Assembly (NCBI GenBank): GCA_016930535.1
Contig: JAFGGN010000043.1
Coordinates: 1 to 64,000, forward strand
Reading direction: 5' to 3'
DNA: 64,000 bases
Source of the DNA: a bacterium
GTDB taxonomy: Bacteria; Zhuqueibacterota; QNDG01; JAFGCO01
Positions within the stretch are counted from its first letter, which is position 1. Every line of letters begins with the position of its first letter. The notes under the pieces were generated by a model, which was given only the letters and a program-made list of their open reading frames with translations, ran no database searches and was not told the DNA's origin. Shown here piece after piece: positions 53,948 through 61,876 of this stretch. Position numbers and translations under genes: made by a program.

Positions 53948-55321
53948 ATGAATAAAGAGAGCAAGAAACTACTCATTGTAGACGATGAAGAGGTCATCCG
54001 TGACCTCCTTCGGGAAACCTTTCTTCGAAAGAGTTATACGGTTTTAACGGCCTCTCACGGCAAGGAAGCACTCTCCAAAATCAATAAGGAATCCTTTGAT
54101 CTGGTGGTCACGGATATCAGGCTTCCGGATATCAGCGGAATGAAGATACTCGCTGAATCGAAGAAAAAATATCCCAATCTTGGCGTCATCATGATCACGG
54201 CGTATGGATCCATCAAGAATGCAGTCAAGGCCATGAAGCAGGGGGCATTCGATTATATTACCAAACCATTTAATCTCGATGAGATGGAAATGGTAGTCGA
54301 CAAGTATTTTGATTATCAGGATCTTGTCGATGAAAATGCATATCTGCGTTCAGAACTGGACCGAAAATTCAATTTTGAAAATATAATCGGTAACTCGGAA
54401 CCGATGACGCGGGTTTTTGAAGCGATTCGTATGGTAGCCAAAAGCAAGGCTACTGTCATTCTTCAGGGTGCAAGCGGCACAGGAAAAGAGCTTGTGGCAC
54501 GTGCAATTCATTACAACAGCGACCGGAAACATAATCCGTTTATTACGACCAACTGCGCCGCCCTTCCGGAAGGACTTGTTGAGAGTGAATTGTTCGGCCA
54601 TGAAAAAGGGGCTTTTACCGGTGCATATAAAACGACAAAGGGCCGTTTTGAGCTCGCTGACGGCGGTACACTGCTTCTCGATGAGGTCAGTGAAATCAGC
54701 CTGGGGCTTCAGGCCAAATTGCTTCGGGTGATTCAGGAGCGTGAAATTGAACGCGTGGGCGGAGCGAAACCCATTTCGGTTGATGTCAGAATCATTGCCA
54801 CAACAAACCGTGATTTGAAAAAGGAAGTTGAAAAAGGACGTTTTCGTGAGGATCTGTATTATCGTCTGAACGTGGTACCGATCTATCTGCCGAAGATTTC
54901 AGAAAGACAGGAAGATATTCCACTGCTCGTGAATTTTTTTATGAAGAAGTATGCTGAAGATAACGGCCGGCCGGTCAAGCAGATATCTGAGAAAGCCATG
55001 CGGCTCCTTTCCTCACGCGAATGGCCCGGCAATGTGCGTGAAATCGAAAATACGATCGAACGTGCAATAGTCATGACCGGTCTGGATGTTGAAATTCTGG
55101 AAATTGAAAATTTCATGTTTCAGGAAAGCATTCAAAAAGCCGATGTGGCCTCATCGCAGGATCTTCCCTTGACGCTGAAGGATGCAGAGAAATCCTTGAT
55201 TATTAAAGCGTTGAATGATAATGAACAAAACCGGACAAAGGCTGCAGACCAGCTGGGAATCAGTGTACGCACTCTGCGGAACAAGCTCAATGAATACAGG
55301 AAGGAAGGTCTTCATCTTTAA
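53948..55321 (+). CDS. Sigma-54-dependent response regulator (NtrC family)
   Basis: A 457-residue activator with three domains. The receiver (1-120) has VDDEEV near residue 11, phosphoacceptor Asp56 in VVTDIRLPD and Lys in ITKPFN. The AAA+ domain (about 143-375) has GASGTGKELVARAIHYNSDR as Walker A, the sigma-54 contact loop EKGAFTGAYKTTKG, and GGTLLLDEVSEIS as Walker B. The C-terminal Fis-type helix-turn-helix ends QNRTKAADQLGISVRTLRNK. It should open promoters bound by sigma-54 polymerase; a strong candidate site lies 213 bases downstream of this gene. It is probably the output of the surrounding phosphorelay. Confidence 0.96.
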   Translation: MNKESKKLLIVDDEEVIRDLLRETFLRKSYTVLTASHGKEALSKINKESFDLVVTDIRLPDISGMKILAESKKKYPNLGVIMITAYGSIKNAVKAMKQGAFDYITKPFNLDEMEMVVDKYFDYQDLVDENAYLRSELDRKFNFENIIGNSEPMTRVFEAIRMVAKSKATVILQGASGTGKELVARAIHYNSDRKHNPFITTNCAALPEGLVESELFGHEKGAFTGAYKTTKGRFELADGGTLLLDEVSEISLGLQAKLLRVIQEREIERVGGAKPISVDVRIIATTNRDLKKEVEKGRFREDLYYRLNVVPIYLPKISERQEDIPLLVNFFMKKYAEDNGRPVKQISEKAMRLLSSREWPGNVREIENTIERAIVMTGLDVEILEIENFMFQESIQKADVASSQDLPLTLKDAEKSLIIKALNDNEQNRTKAADQLGISVRTLRNKLNEYRKEGLHL

Positions 55322-55533
55322 AGAAAAACGGTTCCTGCCGACAGATTGTCCTATACAGTCCGTAATATCCTCATAACTCCCTTAATTTTTAATTAAATAC
55401 GAAAAAATATGCGGCAAATTTCACCCTGATGCGGAAAACATTGCCGTTGCATGGAAAAAAATAAGTTTCAAATCAATTTATAAAATACTTTAAGATCTAT
55501 AATATCAATTACATAGAAACCGATGTGCATCCA

Positions 55534-55549
55534 TGGCATAAATGTTGCC
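55534..55549 (+). promoter_or_regulatory. Sigma-54 (-24/-12) promoter
   Basis: TGGCATAAATGTTGCC has the invariant GG and GC ten bases apart and matches TGGCAYRNNNNTTGCW at every position except the last. It lies in the 261-base AT-rich gap after the NtrC-type gene, with predicted start near 55560 and the receiver gene ATG at 55583. The upstream gap (about 55322-55530) would hold activator sites; none was clearly read. Confidence 0.75.
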
Positions 55550-55582
55550 TGATGTGTTTTTGTCAAAATAAACGAGGATGCC

Positions 55583-55951
55583 ATGGATCAGAACAAAGGG
55601 TTGCTTTTCGTGGATGATGAGAAGGAAATACTGGATATTCTTGTCGATCTTTTTTCCGACGAGGGATATCAGCTGCATGTCGCCACCAGGGCAGAAGATG
55701 CACTGAAAATCATGAATGCCCATTGTATCGATTTTATTTTATCGGATCTGAAATTACCCGATGCATCAGGCACCGAACTGTTGCAGCAGGTCCGTCAGAA
55801 AAAGCCCGAAACGGTTTGCGTCCTGACTTCCGGTTATCTGGATTTGAAATTCGGAAGTGTCATCGAGGATGAAAGTGACGGCACATTGTATTTATCAAAA
55901 CCCTGGGATATTTTAACTCTGAAGCAGCTGGTTAGTGAAAAAATCGGATAA
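55583..55951 (+). CDS. Single-domain response regulator
   Basis: A 122-residue stand-alone receiver. The acidic pocket Asp11-Asp12-Glu13 in LLFVDDEKE, phosphoacceptor Asp55 in FILSDLKLPD, Thr in VLTSGY and Lys in LSKPWD are all present, so it should be phosphorylatable. There is no output domain, so it may relay phosphate or bind a target protein, as CheY and Spo0F do. It is the first gene behind the sigma-54 promoter and overlaps the next gene by 17 bases. Confidence 0.93.
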   Translation: MDQNKGLLFVDDEKEILDILVDLFSDEGYQLHVATRAEDALKIMNAHCIDFILSDLKLPDASGTELLQQVRQKKPETVCVLTSGYLDLKFGSVIEDESDGTLYLSKPWDILTLKQLVSEKIG

Positions 55952-57020
55952 TTCATTGAATCAAAAGAAAAAAATAATCTATATTGACAGTGAGGCTTCA
56001 TTCCGAAAAAATGCGGAAGAAGCATTTCAGCAATCGGATTATCAGTGCGTACTCTGCGAAACAGGTTCCACCGGATTGTTGGCAATCGGGCAAATGAAGC
56101 CCAATGTCGTTCTGGTCGATAACCAATTGAACGACTGCTCGGGCGAAGACTTATATACAGATTTTTTAAGTCAGCCTCAATTCAAGGATCTTCATCAGGT
56201 TCCATTCATTATTTTGACGCGTAACGGAGAAGACCGGTCGCGGTTATACAGTCTCGGTTTCAGTGCGTGCCTGAGCAAACCTTTTTCATCCAAGGCACTG
56301 GTTGAATTTGTTGAAGATGTCATGATTTCCCATCAGATTAAAATGGAAGAAGTCTATTGCTGGGAAACCATTCGTGAAGCCAAGGATTTTCTTGAAAGGG
56401 TAGTGGAGAGTTCCATCGATGCCATTGTGACCACGGATACACGGGGTATAATCACTTATTGCAACCGGTCCTGTGAAGAAATGCTGGGATGCAGCTTTGA
56501 GGATCTCGTCGGTGTCCGTGTGAGTCATTTTCTGGAATTGGGCACTTCAGAGCTCATTAAAATCAGTACATTCCTGAAAAAGAAAAAGAAGATACAGAAC
56601 TACAAGACCATTCTGGTTGCACAGAATAATCAAAGAATTCCCATCAATCTCTCCGTATCGACCATGAGAAGCAATGACGGAAAAATTATGGGTGCACTGG
56701 GCATAGCGAAGGCCCTGGGCAGTAATAATTTTGCTGAATATGATACCCATGAATCCGACCGCATGACCGCTGTGGTCGAAACCGCAGTCGCCGTCAATCA
56801 TGCCGTCAACAATCCGCTTGTGCCTATACTTGGTAATGCCCAATTTCTTTTGCAGGATGAACGGATTGATGATGAAGACGTTCGAAAACGCCTGAGAATC
56901 ATCGTCAAAAACGCCCTTCGCATCCGGGATATCACTCAGAAGCTTGCCAGCATTACTCATCCTGTTACAAAGGAATACTTAAAAGGTACAAGAATGCTGG
57001 ATATAGACGGTTCCACATGA
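55935..57020 (+). CDS. REC-PAS-DHp protein lacking an ATPase domain
   Basis: A 361-residue protein. The N-terminal receiver (about 12-130) keeps phosphoacceptor Asp62 in VVLVDNQLND, Thr in ILTRNG and Lys in LSKPFS, but its acidic pocket reads IDSEAS. A PAS domain follows (about 155-265, SSIDAIVTTDTRGIITYCNR). The C-terminus is a dimerisation domain with His289 in AVAVNHAVNNPLVPILGNAQ, after which the protein ends about 70 residues later, with no ATPase domain. It may act as a phosphate shuttle or be phosphorylated by a partner kinase. The start is a GTG at 55935 inside the preceding gene. Confidence 0.82.
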   Translation: MKKSDNSLNQKKKIIYIDSEASFRKNAEEAFQQSDYQCVLCETGSTGLLAIGQMKPNVVLVDNQLNDCSGEDLYTDFLSQPQFKDLHQVPFIILTRNGEDRSRLYSLGFSACLSKPFSSKALVEFVEDVMISHQIKMEEVYCWETIREAKDFLERVVESSIDAIVTTDTRGIITYCNRSCEEMLGCSFEDLVGVRVSHFLELGTSELIKISTFLKKKKKIQNYKTILVAQNNQRIPINLSVSTMRSNDGKIMGALGIAKALGSNNFAEYDTHESDRMTAVVETAVAVNHAVNNPLVPILGNAQFLLQDERIDDEDVRKRLRIIVKNALRIRDITQKLASITHPVTKEYLKGTRMLDIDGST

Positions 57021-57114
57021 GCACAACCCCGGTATTTTAAGTCCCGTTATACTAAAATTTCTGATAGATAATTGAATTTCAAGAAGATATTTAGAAAAAA
57101 TAGTTAGTTTCTTC

Positions 57115-57143
57115 TTGCTTTTTTGGTCCGAATTCTTTATGTT
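57115..57143 (+). promoter_or_regulatory. Predicted promoter of the second PorV/PorQ gene
   Basis: TTGCTT (57115-57120), 17 bp, TATGTT (57138-57143) followed by TTATAG, the same form as the por promoter at 15322-15350. An 8-bp inverted repeat (CAAGAAGA at 57080-57087 with TCTTCTTG at 57110-57117) runs into the -35. Confidence 0.5.
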
Positions 57144-57182
57144 TTATAGACTTGTAAATCATAAGGTTGGGTCCGGAAAACC

Positions 57183-58157
57183 ATGACAGGTAAACGGATT
57201 ACATACATCATGCTTTTTGCCGCATTGACGCTCAGGGCAGGGGCGGCATCCGGGAAATATGCCGGTGCTTTTCTGATGAATCCGGTCGGAAGCAGGGCCG
57301 CCTCGATCGGAGGTGCGTTTACCGCTGTTGCCGACGATGCGTCCGCCGTTTACTGGAATCCTGCCGGTATTGCGGGAAATGCGGTCACACAGATAACAGG
57401 CATGCACGCGGAACGGTTTGCGGGCATGGTTAATCTCGATTTCATGGCGGCATCGTACAATATGCCTGAGCGAGCCGCTTTTGGAATCGGTTTTTTGAGA
57501 CTGGGTGTAGACGATATACCGGTGACCCGGCTTGAGAATCCCGGACAGCCGCTTGGAAAAACCAACCTCCCGTATGTTTCTGAATACTGGCAGGATGATG
57601 AAAGCGCCCTGTTTCTGACATACGCAAAAAATCAGAAACACAATTTTTCCTGGGGTGTCAATGTTAAAATCCTGCGTAAAACCATGGGTAATAAATCCGC
57701 ATGGGGATTGGGTTTTGACGGTGGTGTGCTGTATTTGCCTACACCAGCGCTGCATCTGGGAGCTGCGTTGTTCGACGGGACCACAACAATGGTCGCCTGG
57801 AAAGGCGGATCAAGGGAAAACATCCTTCCTCACCTCAGACTGGGCATGGCCTATTCGATCCGGTTACGATCCGTTCATATTCTGCCTTCTGTCGACCTTG
57901 TCAATCAGTCCTATGAAGATCCTGCCGCTTTGTTTCATATCGGCAGGTTTGCAAGTGATTTAAACGGGGGCATCGAAATAAGCGTTTTTCAACGTCTGGC
58001 ACTGAGATTTGGATCATTTAAAAAACAATTGACTGCAGGTACTGGTTTACGGCTGTCCGGTATTCAAATGGATTACTGTTTTTTACGACATTCCGATCTG
58101 GGTGATTCTCATCTCATTTCAATCAGTATATTTCCGAACCAATATTTGTCCATATGA
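57183..58157 (+). CDS. PorV/PorQ-family outer-membrane beta-barrel protein, second copy
   Basis: A 324-residue barrel protein with signal peptide (ITYIMLFAALTLRAGAASG) and the family N-terminal block GAFLMNPVGSRAASIGGAFT followed by DDASAVYWNPAGI. It is a diverged paralogue of the protein at 6427-7470; both share the VGxRAxxxGGAF and WNPAG motifs. It is not beside a C25 gene but starts the yicC-gmk-rpoZ run. It may carry a different set of sorting-domain cargo, or be a PorQ-like partner; this is inference. It has its own predicted promoter. Confidence 0.87.
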   Translation: MTGKRITYIMLFAALTLRAGAASGKYAGAFLMNPVGSRAASIGGAFTAVADDASAVYWNPAGIAGNAVTQITGMHAERFAGMVNLDFMAASYNMPERAAFGIGFLRLGVDDIPVTRLENPGQPLGKTNLPYVSEYWQDDESALFLTYAKNQKHNFSWGVNVKILRKTMGNKSAWGLGFDGGVLYLPTPALHLGAALFDGTTTMVAWKGGSRENILPHLRLGMAYSIRLRSVHILPSVDLVNQSYEDPAALFHIGRFASDLNGGIEISVFQRLALRFGSFKKQLTAGTGLRLSGIQMDYCFLRHSDLGDSHLISISIFPNQYLSI

Positions 58158-58194
58158 TCCATTCAATGGCTGAAGCATCAGGAGACCGGTGGTT

Positions 58195-59073
58195 ATGATA
58201 TCCAGTATGACAGGCTTGGGTGTAGGCGAGAGCAGCTTCTCTGGTCAGATCGTGAATGTTGAAATACGTTCCGTGAATAACCGGTATCTGGAAGTGTCCA
58301 CACGTCTTCCTGCTTCGTTGACAGCGTACGAGCCAAATGTAAAGGAAATTGTAAGAAAATCCGTCCATCGCGGTAAGTTATACATTAATATTACACTGTC
58401 CGGCGAACAGAACAGCTATTCAAAATTAAAAATAGTACCTGAATCCGTTGTCACCATCCGCAGACTTCTTGAAGCGCTCCGCCGCGAAGCCGGCATTGAA
58501 GAACCATTAAAGATCGAACACTTTTTACCGTACACGGACATTTTCGGGACGCAGGAAAAACATGATCAGACGGATGTGCTGTGGGAGCTCACTGAGAAGG
58601 CACTTGGACTTGCCTTGAAAAATCTGACAAAAATGCGTAAAGAGGAAGGCAGCAGTCTTTTAATAGATATTTTAAATCGAACGGCGGCACTTGAAAAAGC
58701 GACGCGTAAAGTCGTTCGGCTCTCTAAAAAAAATCTTCCTGAAACACATAAAAAAATGGTCGACAGGATCAGAAAACTTGTCAGAGAAGAGACGCTTCAT
58801 GAGGACCGGCTCTTCTCGGAAATTGCCATCATGGCCGACAAACTGGATATTACGGAAGAATGCGTCCGGCTGGACAGTCATTTCGGACTGTTCAGAAATA
58901 TTTTGAAGAACGAGAATGAAGTAGGTAAAAAACTGAATTTTCTTCTTCAGGAGATGAACCGGGAAGTCAATACGATCAGCGCAAAGGCAAATTCCGCTGA
59001 AATCAGCCATCTGGTGGTTTCCATGAAGGAAGAGATTGAGAAGCTTCGGGAACAGGTTCAGAATTTGGAATAA
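58195..59073 (+). CDS. yicC: YicC-family endoribonuclease
   Basis: A 292-residue cytosolic protein of the YicC/YloC family, members of which act as RNases in stress and small-RNA turnover. MISSMTGLGVGE at the start, VEIRSVNNRYLEVSTRLPAS near residue 22, RKSVHRGKLYINI near 57, and the conserved C-terminal HFGLFRNILKNENEVGKKLN followed by FLLQEMNREVNTISAKANSA are diagnostic. The ATG at 58195 with GGAG ten bases upstream matches the usual N-terminus better than the GTG at 58189. It precedes gmk, a widespread arrangement. Confidence 0.94.
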   Translation: MISSMTGLGVGESSFSGQIVNVEIRSVNNRYLEVSTRLPASLTAYEPNVKEIVRKSVHRGKLYINITLSGEQNSYSKLKIVPESVVTIRRLLEALRREAGIEEPLKIEHFLPYTDIFGTQEKHDQTDVLWELTEKALGLALKNLTKMRKEEGSSLLIDILNRTAALEKATRKVVRLSKKNLPETHKKMVDRIRKLVREETLHEDRLFSEIAIMADKLDITEECVRLDSHFGLFRNILKNENEVGKKLNFLLQEMNREVNTISAKANSAEISHLVVSMKEEIEKLREQVQNLE

Positions 59074-59082
59074 GGTCCTCGA

Positions 59083-59637
59083 ATGAAATCCGGGAAACTG
59101 ATCATTATATCGTCCCCGTCGGGAGGCGGAAAAACCACGATAATCAAGCGGCTGCTTGAGAGGAACACGGAACTGAAATATTCGGTTTCAGCTACAACGA
59201 GGGAACCGAGAGCGAGTGAAACAGACGGAAAGGATTATTTTTTTTTAACACAGAACAGGTTCGACGAGCATATCCGGTCTGATGATTTCCTGGAATGGGC
59301 CGTTGTGCATGGCCAGCGCTACGGCACACTTAAATCACAAACCGAGGCCTGTTTACAAAATGGTGATTATATCATTTTGGATATCGACGTTCAGGGCGGC
59401 TTAATCGTTAAGAAGAAAATACCGGGGGCTTTGCTGATTTTTCTCATGCCGCCCTCTCTTGAGATACTCGAACAAAGACTGCGGACACGCGGAACGGAAA
59501 ATGAGTCTGCACTGGAAAAGCGGTTACAGATTGCGTCCAAGGAAATGGATGCAGCCGGTCAATATGATTATATTGTTTTCAATCATGAAATTGACCAGGC
59601 TGTCGGAGACATCAATGCAATTATTCATGCATCTTAA
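59083..59637 (+). CDS. gmk: Guanylate kinase
   Basis: Phosphorylates GMP to GDP with ATP. The 184-residue protein has the P-loop SSPSGGGKTTIIKRLLE near residue 9, YSVSATTREPRASETDGKDY near 34, FLEWAVVHGQRYGT near 68 and ILDIDVQGG near 98, all family markers. It is somewhat shorter at the C-terminus than the usual 200-210 residues but complete. It lies between yicC and rpoZ, nine and 18 bases away. Confidence 0.96.
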   Translation: MKSGKLIIISSPSGGGKTTIIKRLLERNTELKYSVSATTREPRASETDGKDYFFLTQNRFDEHIRSDDFLEWAVVHGQRYGTLKSQTEACLQNGDYIILDIDVQGGLIVKKKIPGALLIFLMPPSLEILEQRLRTRGTENESALEKRLQIASKEMDAAGQYDYIVFNHEIDQAVGDINAIIHAS

Positions 59638-59655
59638 ATAAACTGGAGATATTCA

Positions 59656-59952
59656 ATGGCAAAAGTATCATTGGAAGAACTGATGGAGAAGACCGGAAAT
59701 ATATATGAGGCAGTGGCCATTATGGCAAAAAGGTCACGCCAGGTCAACGATATCCAAAAAAAACTGATCGACCAGGAACGGGACACCATGCCGATTGTGG
59801 ACATTCGGGACAGCGAAGATTTTGAGGATGTGGAAATAGACCGCGAGGCTTTGAACCGGGAATACACGAAGCTTCCGAAACCCACGACCGTATCCATTTT
59901 CGAAATGCGGGATGGGAAGATAGAGTACCGCTATAAAGAAGAAGAGGCGTGA
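59656..59952 (+). CDS. rpoZ: RNA polymerase omega subunit
   Basis: The small subunit that wraps the beta-prime chain. The 98-residue protein has the Rpb6/omega core SLEELMEKTGNIYEAVAIMA near residue 5 followed by KRSRQVND, and an acidic middle part. A C-terminal tail with YTKLPKPTTVSIFEMRDGKI is longer than in E. coli. Identification rests on the core motif and the gmk-rpoZ-coaBC order. Its stop overlaps the coaBC start (GTGA). Confidence 0.88.
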   Translation: MAKVSLEELMEKTGNIYEAVAIMAKRSRQVNDIQKKLIDQERDTMPIVDIRDSEDFEDVEIDREALNREYTKLPKPTTVSIFEMRDGKIEYRYKEEEA

Positions 59953-61160
59953 TTCAACGGCTTAAAAACAAACATGTGCTTCTCGGTATCACAGGAAGCA
60001 TCGCTGCCTACAAGGCCTGTATTGTATTAAGAATGCTTCAGAATGCAGGCGCGGAGGTCCGTGTGATGATGACCGATGCGGCCCGGCACTTTGTGGGGAA
60101 GTGGACATTTGAAGCCCTGACGCAGCATGAAGTGGCCGGTGATCTGTTTCCCGAAAACCGGGTTGTCAAAACGGAGCATGTGCATCTCGCCGAGTGGGCA
60201 GATTTGCTGCTGATTTGTCCGGCCACAGCCAACTGCATTGGAAAGACAGCCGCGGGTATAGCGGATGATTTTCTGACAACTGCCATCATGGCATCCCGGG
60301 CGCCCGTGCTGCTGGCGCCGGCCATGGATGCACAAATGGTTCAAAACAAGGTCTTCATTCGCAATTGCGGCATACTCAGGGACATGGGATACCATGTCCT
60401 GGAAACCGGATCGGGACACCTCGCGAGCGGTCTGACCGGTCCGGGACGGCTTGAAAATCCCGAAGTCATAGTCGATTATGTGATTAAACTGCTGACGCCG
60501 CCGTCCCGGCTGTTTTCAAAACGCGTTTGCATTTCTGCCGGTCCCACCAGAGAACACATCGATGATGTCCGTTTTATCAGCAATGCTTCATCGGGCAAAA
60601 CCGGGGCGGCTCTGGCAGAGGAAGCATTTTTCAGGGGTGCAGATGTGACACTGGTCAGCGGGCCGGTCGACATCCGGACGAACCCGGGAATTCATGTGGA
60701 TTCAGTCCTGGACACAGAATCCATGGAGATGCGGATTGGACATTACTGGCCGGATACGGACATTCTCGTCATGACGGCAGCGGTCTCCGATTTCAGACCC
60801 GAAGACAGAATAAAAGGCAAAACCAAAAAAACCGGTCATGAGAACTGGCCGCTGAAACTTGTTCCCACGACGGATATACTGAAAAAACTTTCCGGATCCA
60901 GGACACGCCAGCTGCTCGTGGGTTTTGCGCTTGAAAGCAGCGATGCACTTGACAATGCCCGTAAAAAACTGAAAAGCAAATCTCTGGATCTGATCTGCCT
61001 GAATGAAATTTCGGATTCCCATAAACCTTTCGCCTCTGAATCCAATGAAATCACCCTGATAGACAGGGATGAAAACGTTGAAAAGCTGCCCATGCTTCCC
61101 AAAGAGGAACTGGCGGTCCGTATCTGGAATAAAATCGAAACGCTGATGGATGATTCATGA
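59949..61160 (+). CDS. coaBC: Phosphopantothenoylcysteine decarboxylase / phosphopantothenate-cysteine ligase
   Basis: Bifunctional coenzyme A enzyme. The 403-residue protein has an FMN decarboxylase half (LGITGSIAAYKACIVLRML at the start, catalytic-type His in HVHLAEWAD near residue 77, CPATANCIGKTAAGIADDFL near 88) and a ligase half from about 190 (CISAGPTREHIDDVRFISNA near 195 and SSGKTGAALAEEA). Two decarboxylase motifs differ from the E. coli pattern: PAMD in place of PAMN, and LASG in place of LACG. The GTG at 59949 overlaps rpoZ. Its product pathway supplies CoA used by POR, IOR and Ptb. Confidence 0.94.
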   Translation: MIQRLKNKHVLLGITGSIAAYKACIVLRMLQNAGAEVRVMMTDAARHFVGKWTFEALTQHEVAGDLFPENRVVKTEHVHLAEWADLLLICPATANCIGKTAAGIADDFLTTAIMASRAPVLLAPAMDAQMVQNKVFIRNCGILRDMGYHVLETGSGHLASGLTGPGRLENPEVIVDYVIKLLTPPSRLFSKRVCISAGPTREHIDDVRFISNASSGKTGAALAEEAFFRGADVTLVSGPVDIRTNPGIHVDSVLDTESMEMRIGHYWPDTDILVMTAAVSDFRPEDRIKGKTKKTGHENWPLKLVPTTDILKKLSGSRTRQLLVGFALESSDALDNARKKLKSKSLDLICLNEISDSHKPFASESNEITLIDRDENVEKLPMLPKEELAVRIWNKIETLMDDS

Positions 61161-61876
61161 CAGGTCTTCATCCACATATCAAGCCGATGATTCAAAGCTA
61201 TTTCCGTCAGCAGATGGAAATTTACGGAAATGAACTGCCCTTGTCCGATGCAGGGCTCATCAGGCATTTTCTTGACTATCCGGCTTCCGGTCACGGGAAT
61301 GACATTCAGGAAATTCCGGATAACTGCCAGCGATGCGCGCTTTCCCGCAGCCGGCGGCATATTGTTGTGGGTTCGGGTAACAGCAATGCCAGACTGATGC
61401 TGATTGGCGAGGCACCAGGTGAGGAAGAGGACAGACAGGGCAGGCCGTTCGTGGGAAAGGCCGGTCAGTTGCTGGATAAAATTATAGCCGCCATCGGTTT
61501 TGAACGGCAGGAAATATATATCGCAAATATCCTGAAATGCCGTCCGCCGGGCAACCGTGATCCGCAACCGGAGGAAATTGAAGCATGCGTTCCATATCTG
61601 GTAAAACAGATCGATCAGATAAAGCCTAAAATGATCCTGATTCTCGGACGTATTGCGGCGCAGACTCTGCTGAACAACACTGCTCCGCTGAATCAACTGC
61701 GCGGCGAACAGCATCTTTATCATGGCATACCCGCACTGGTGACCTATCATCCTGCTGCGCTGCTTCGCCATGCCGAATGGAAACGGCCTGTTTGGGAAGA
61801 TGTACAGCGCCTTCGCCATCTGTACGATGAACTGGTAGGGGACAAGGGGAAATGGAAGCAAGTCAGGACAAAATAA
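61157..61876 (+). CDS. Uracil-DNA glycosylase, family 4 (iron-sulfur type)
   Basis: Excises uracil from DNA. The 239-residue protein has [20 protein letters not shown] near residue 57 and further cysteines ([20 protein letters not shown] near 134), together supplying the four ligands of the [4Fe-4S] cluster. The active-site motif is [20 protein letters not shown] near 81, and the second motif is [11 protein letters not shown] near 194. An N-terminal stretch of about 50 residues precedes the core. The ATG overlaps the coaBC stop, and the end overlaps dnaB. Confidence 0.94.
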   Translation: MTGLHPHIKPMIQSYFRQQMEIYGNELPLSDAGLIRHFLDYPASGHGNDIQEIPDNCQRCALSRSRRHIVVGSGNSNARLMLIGEAPGEEEDRQGRPFVGKAGQLLDKIIAAIGFERQEIYIANILKCRPPGNRDPQPEEIEACVPYLVKQIDQIKPKMILILGRIAAQTLLNNTAPLNQLRGEQHLYHGIPALVTYHPAALLRHAEWKRPVWEDVQRLRHLYDELVGDKGKWKQVRTK

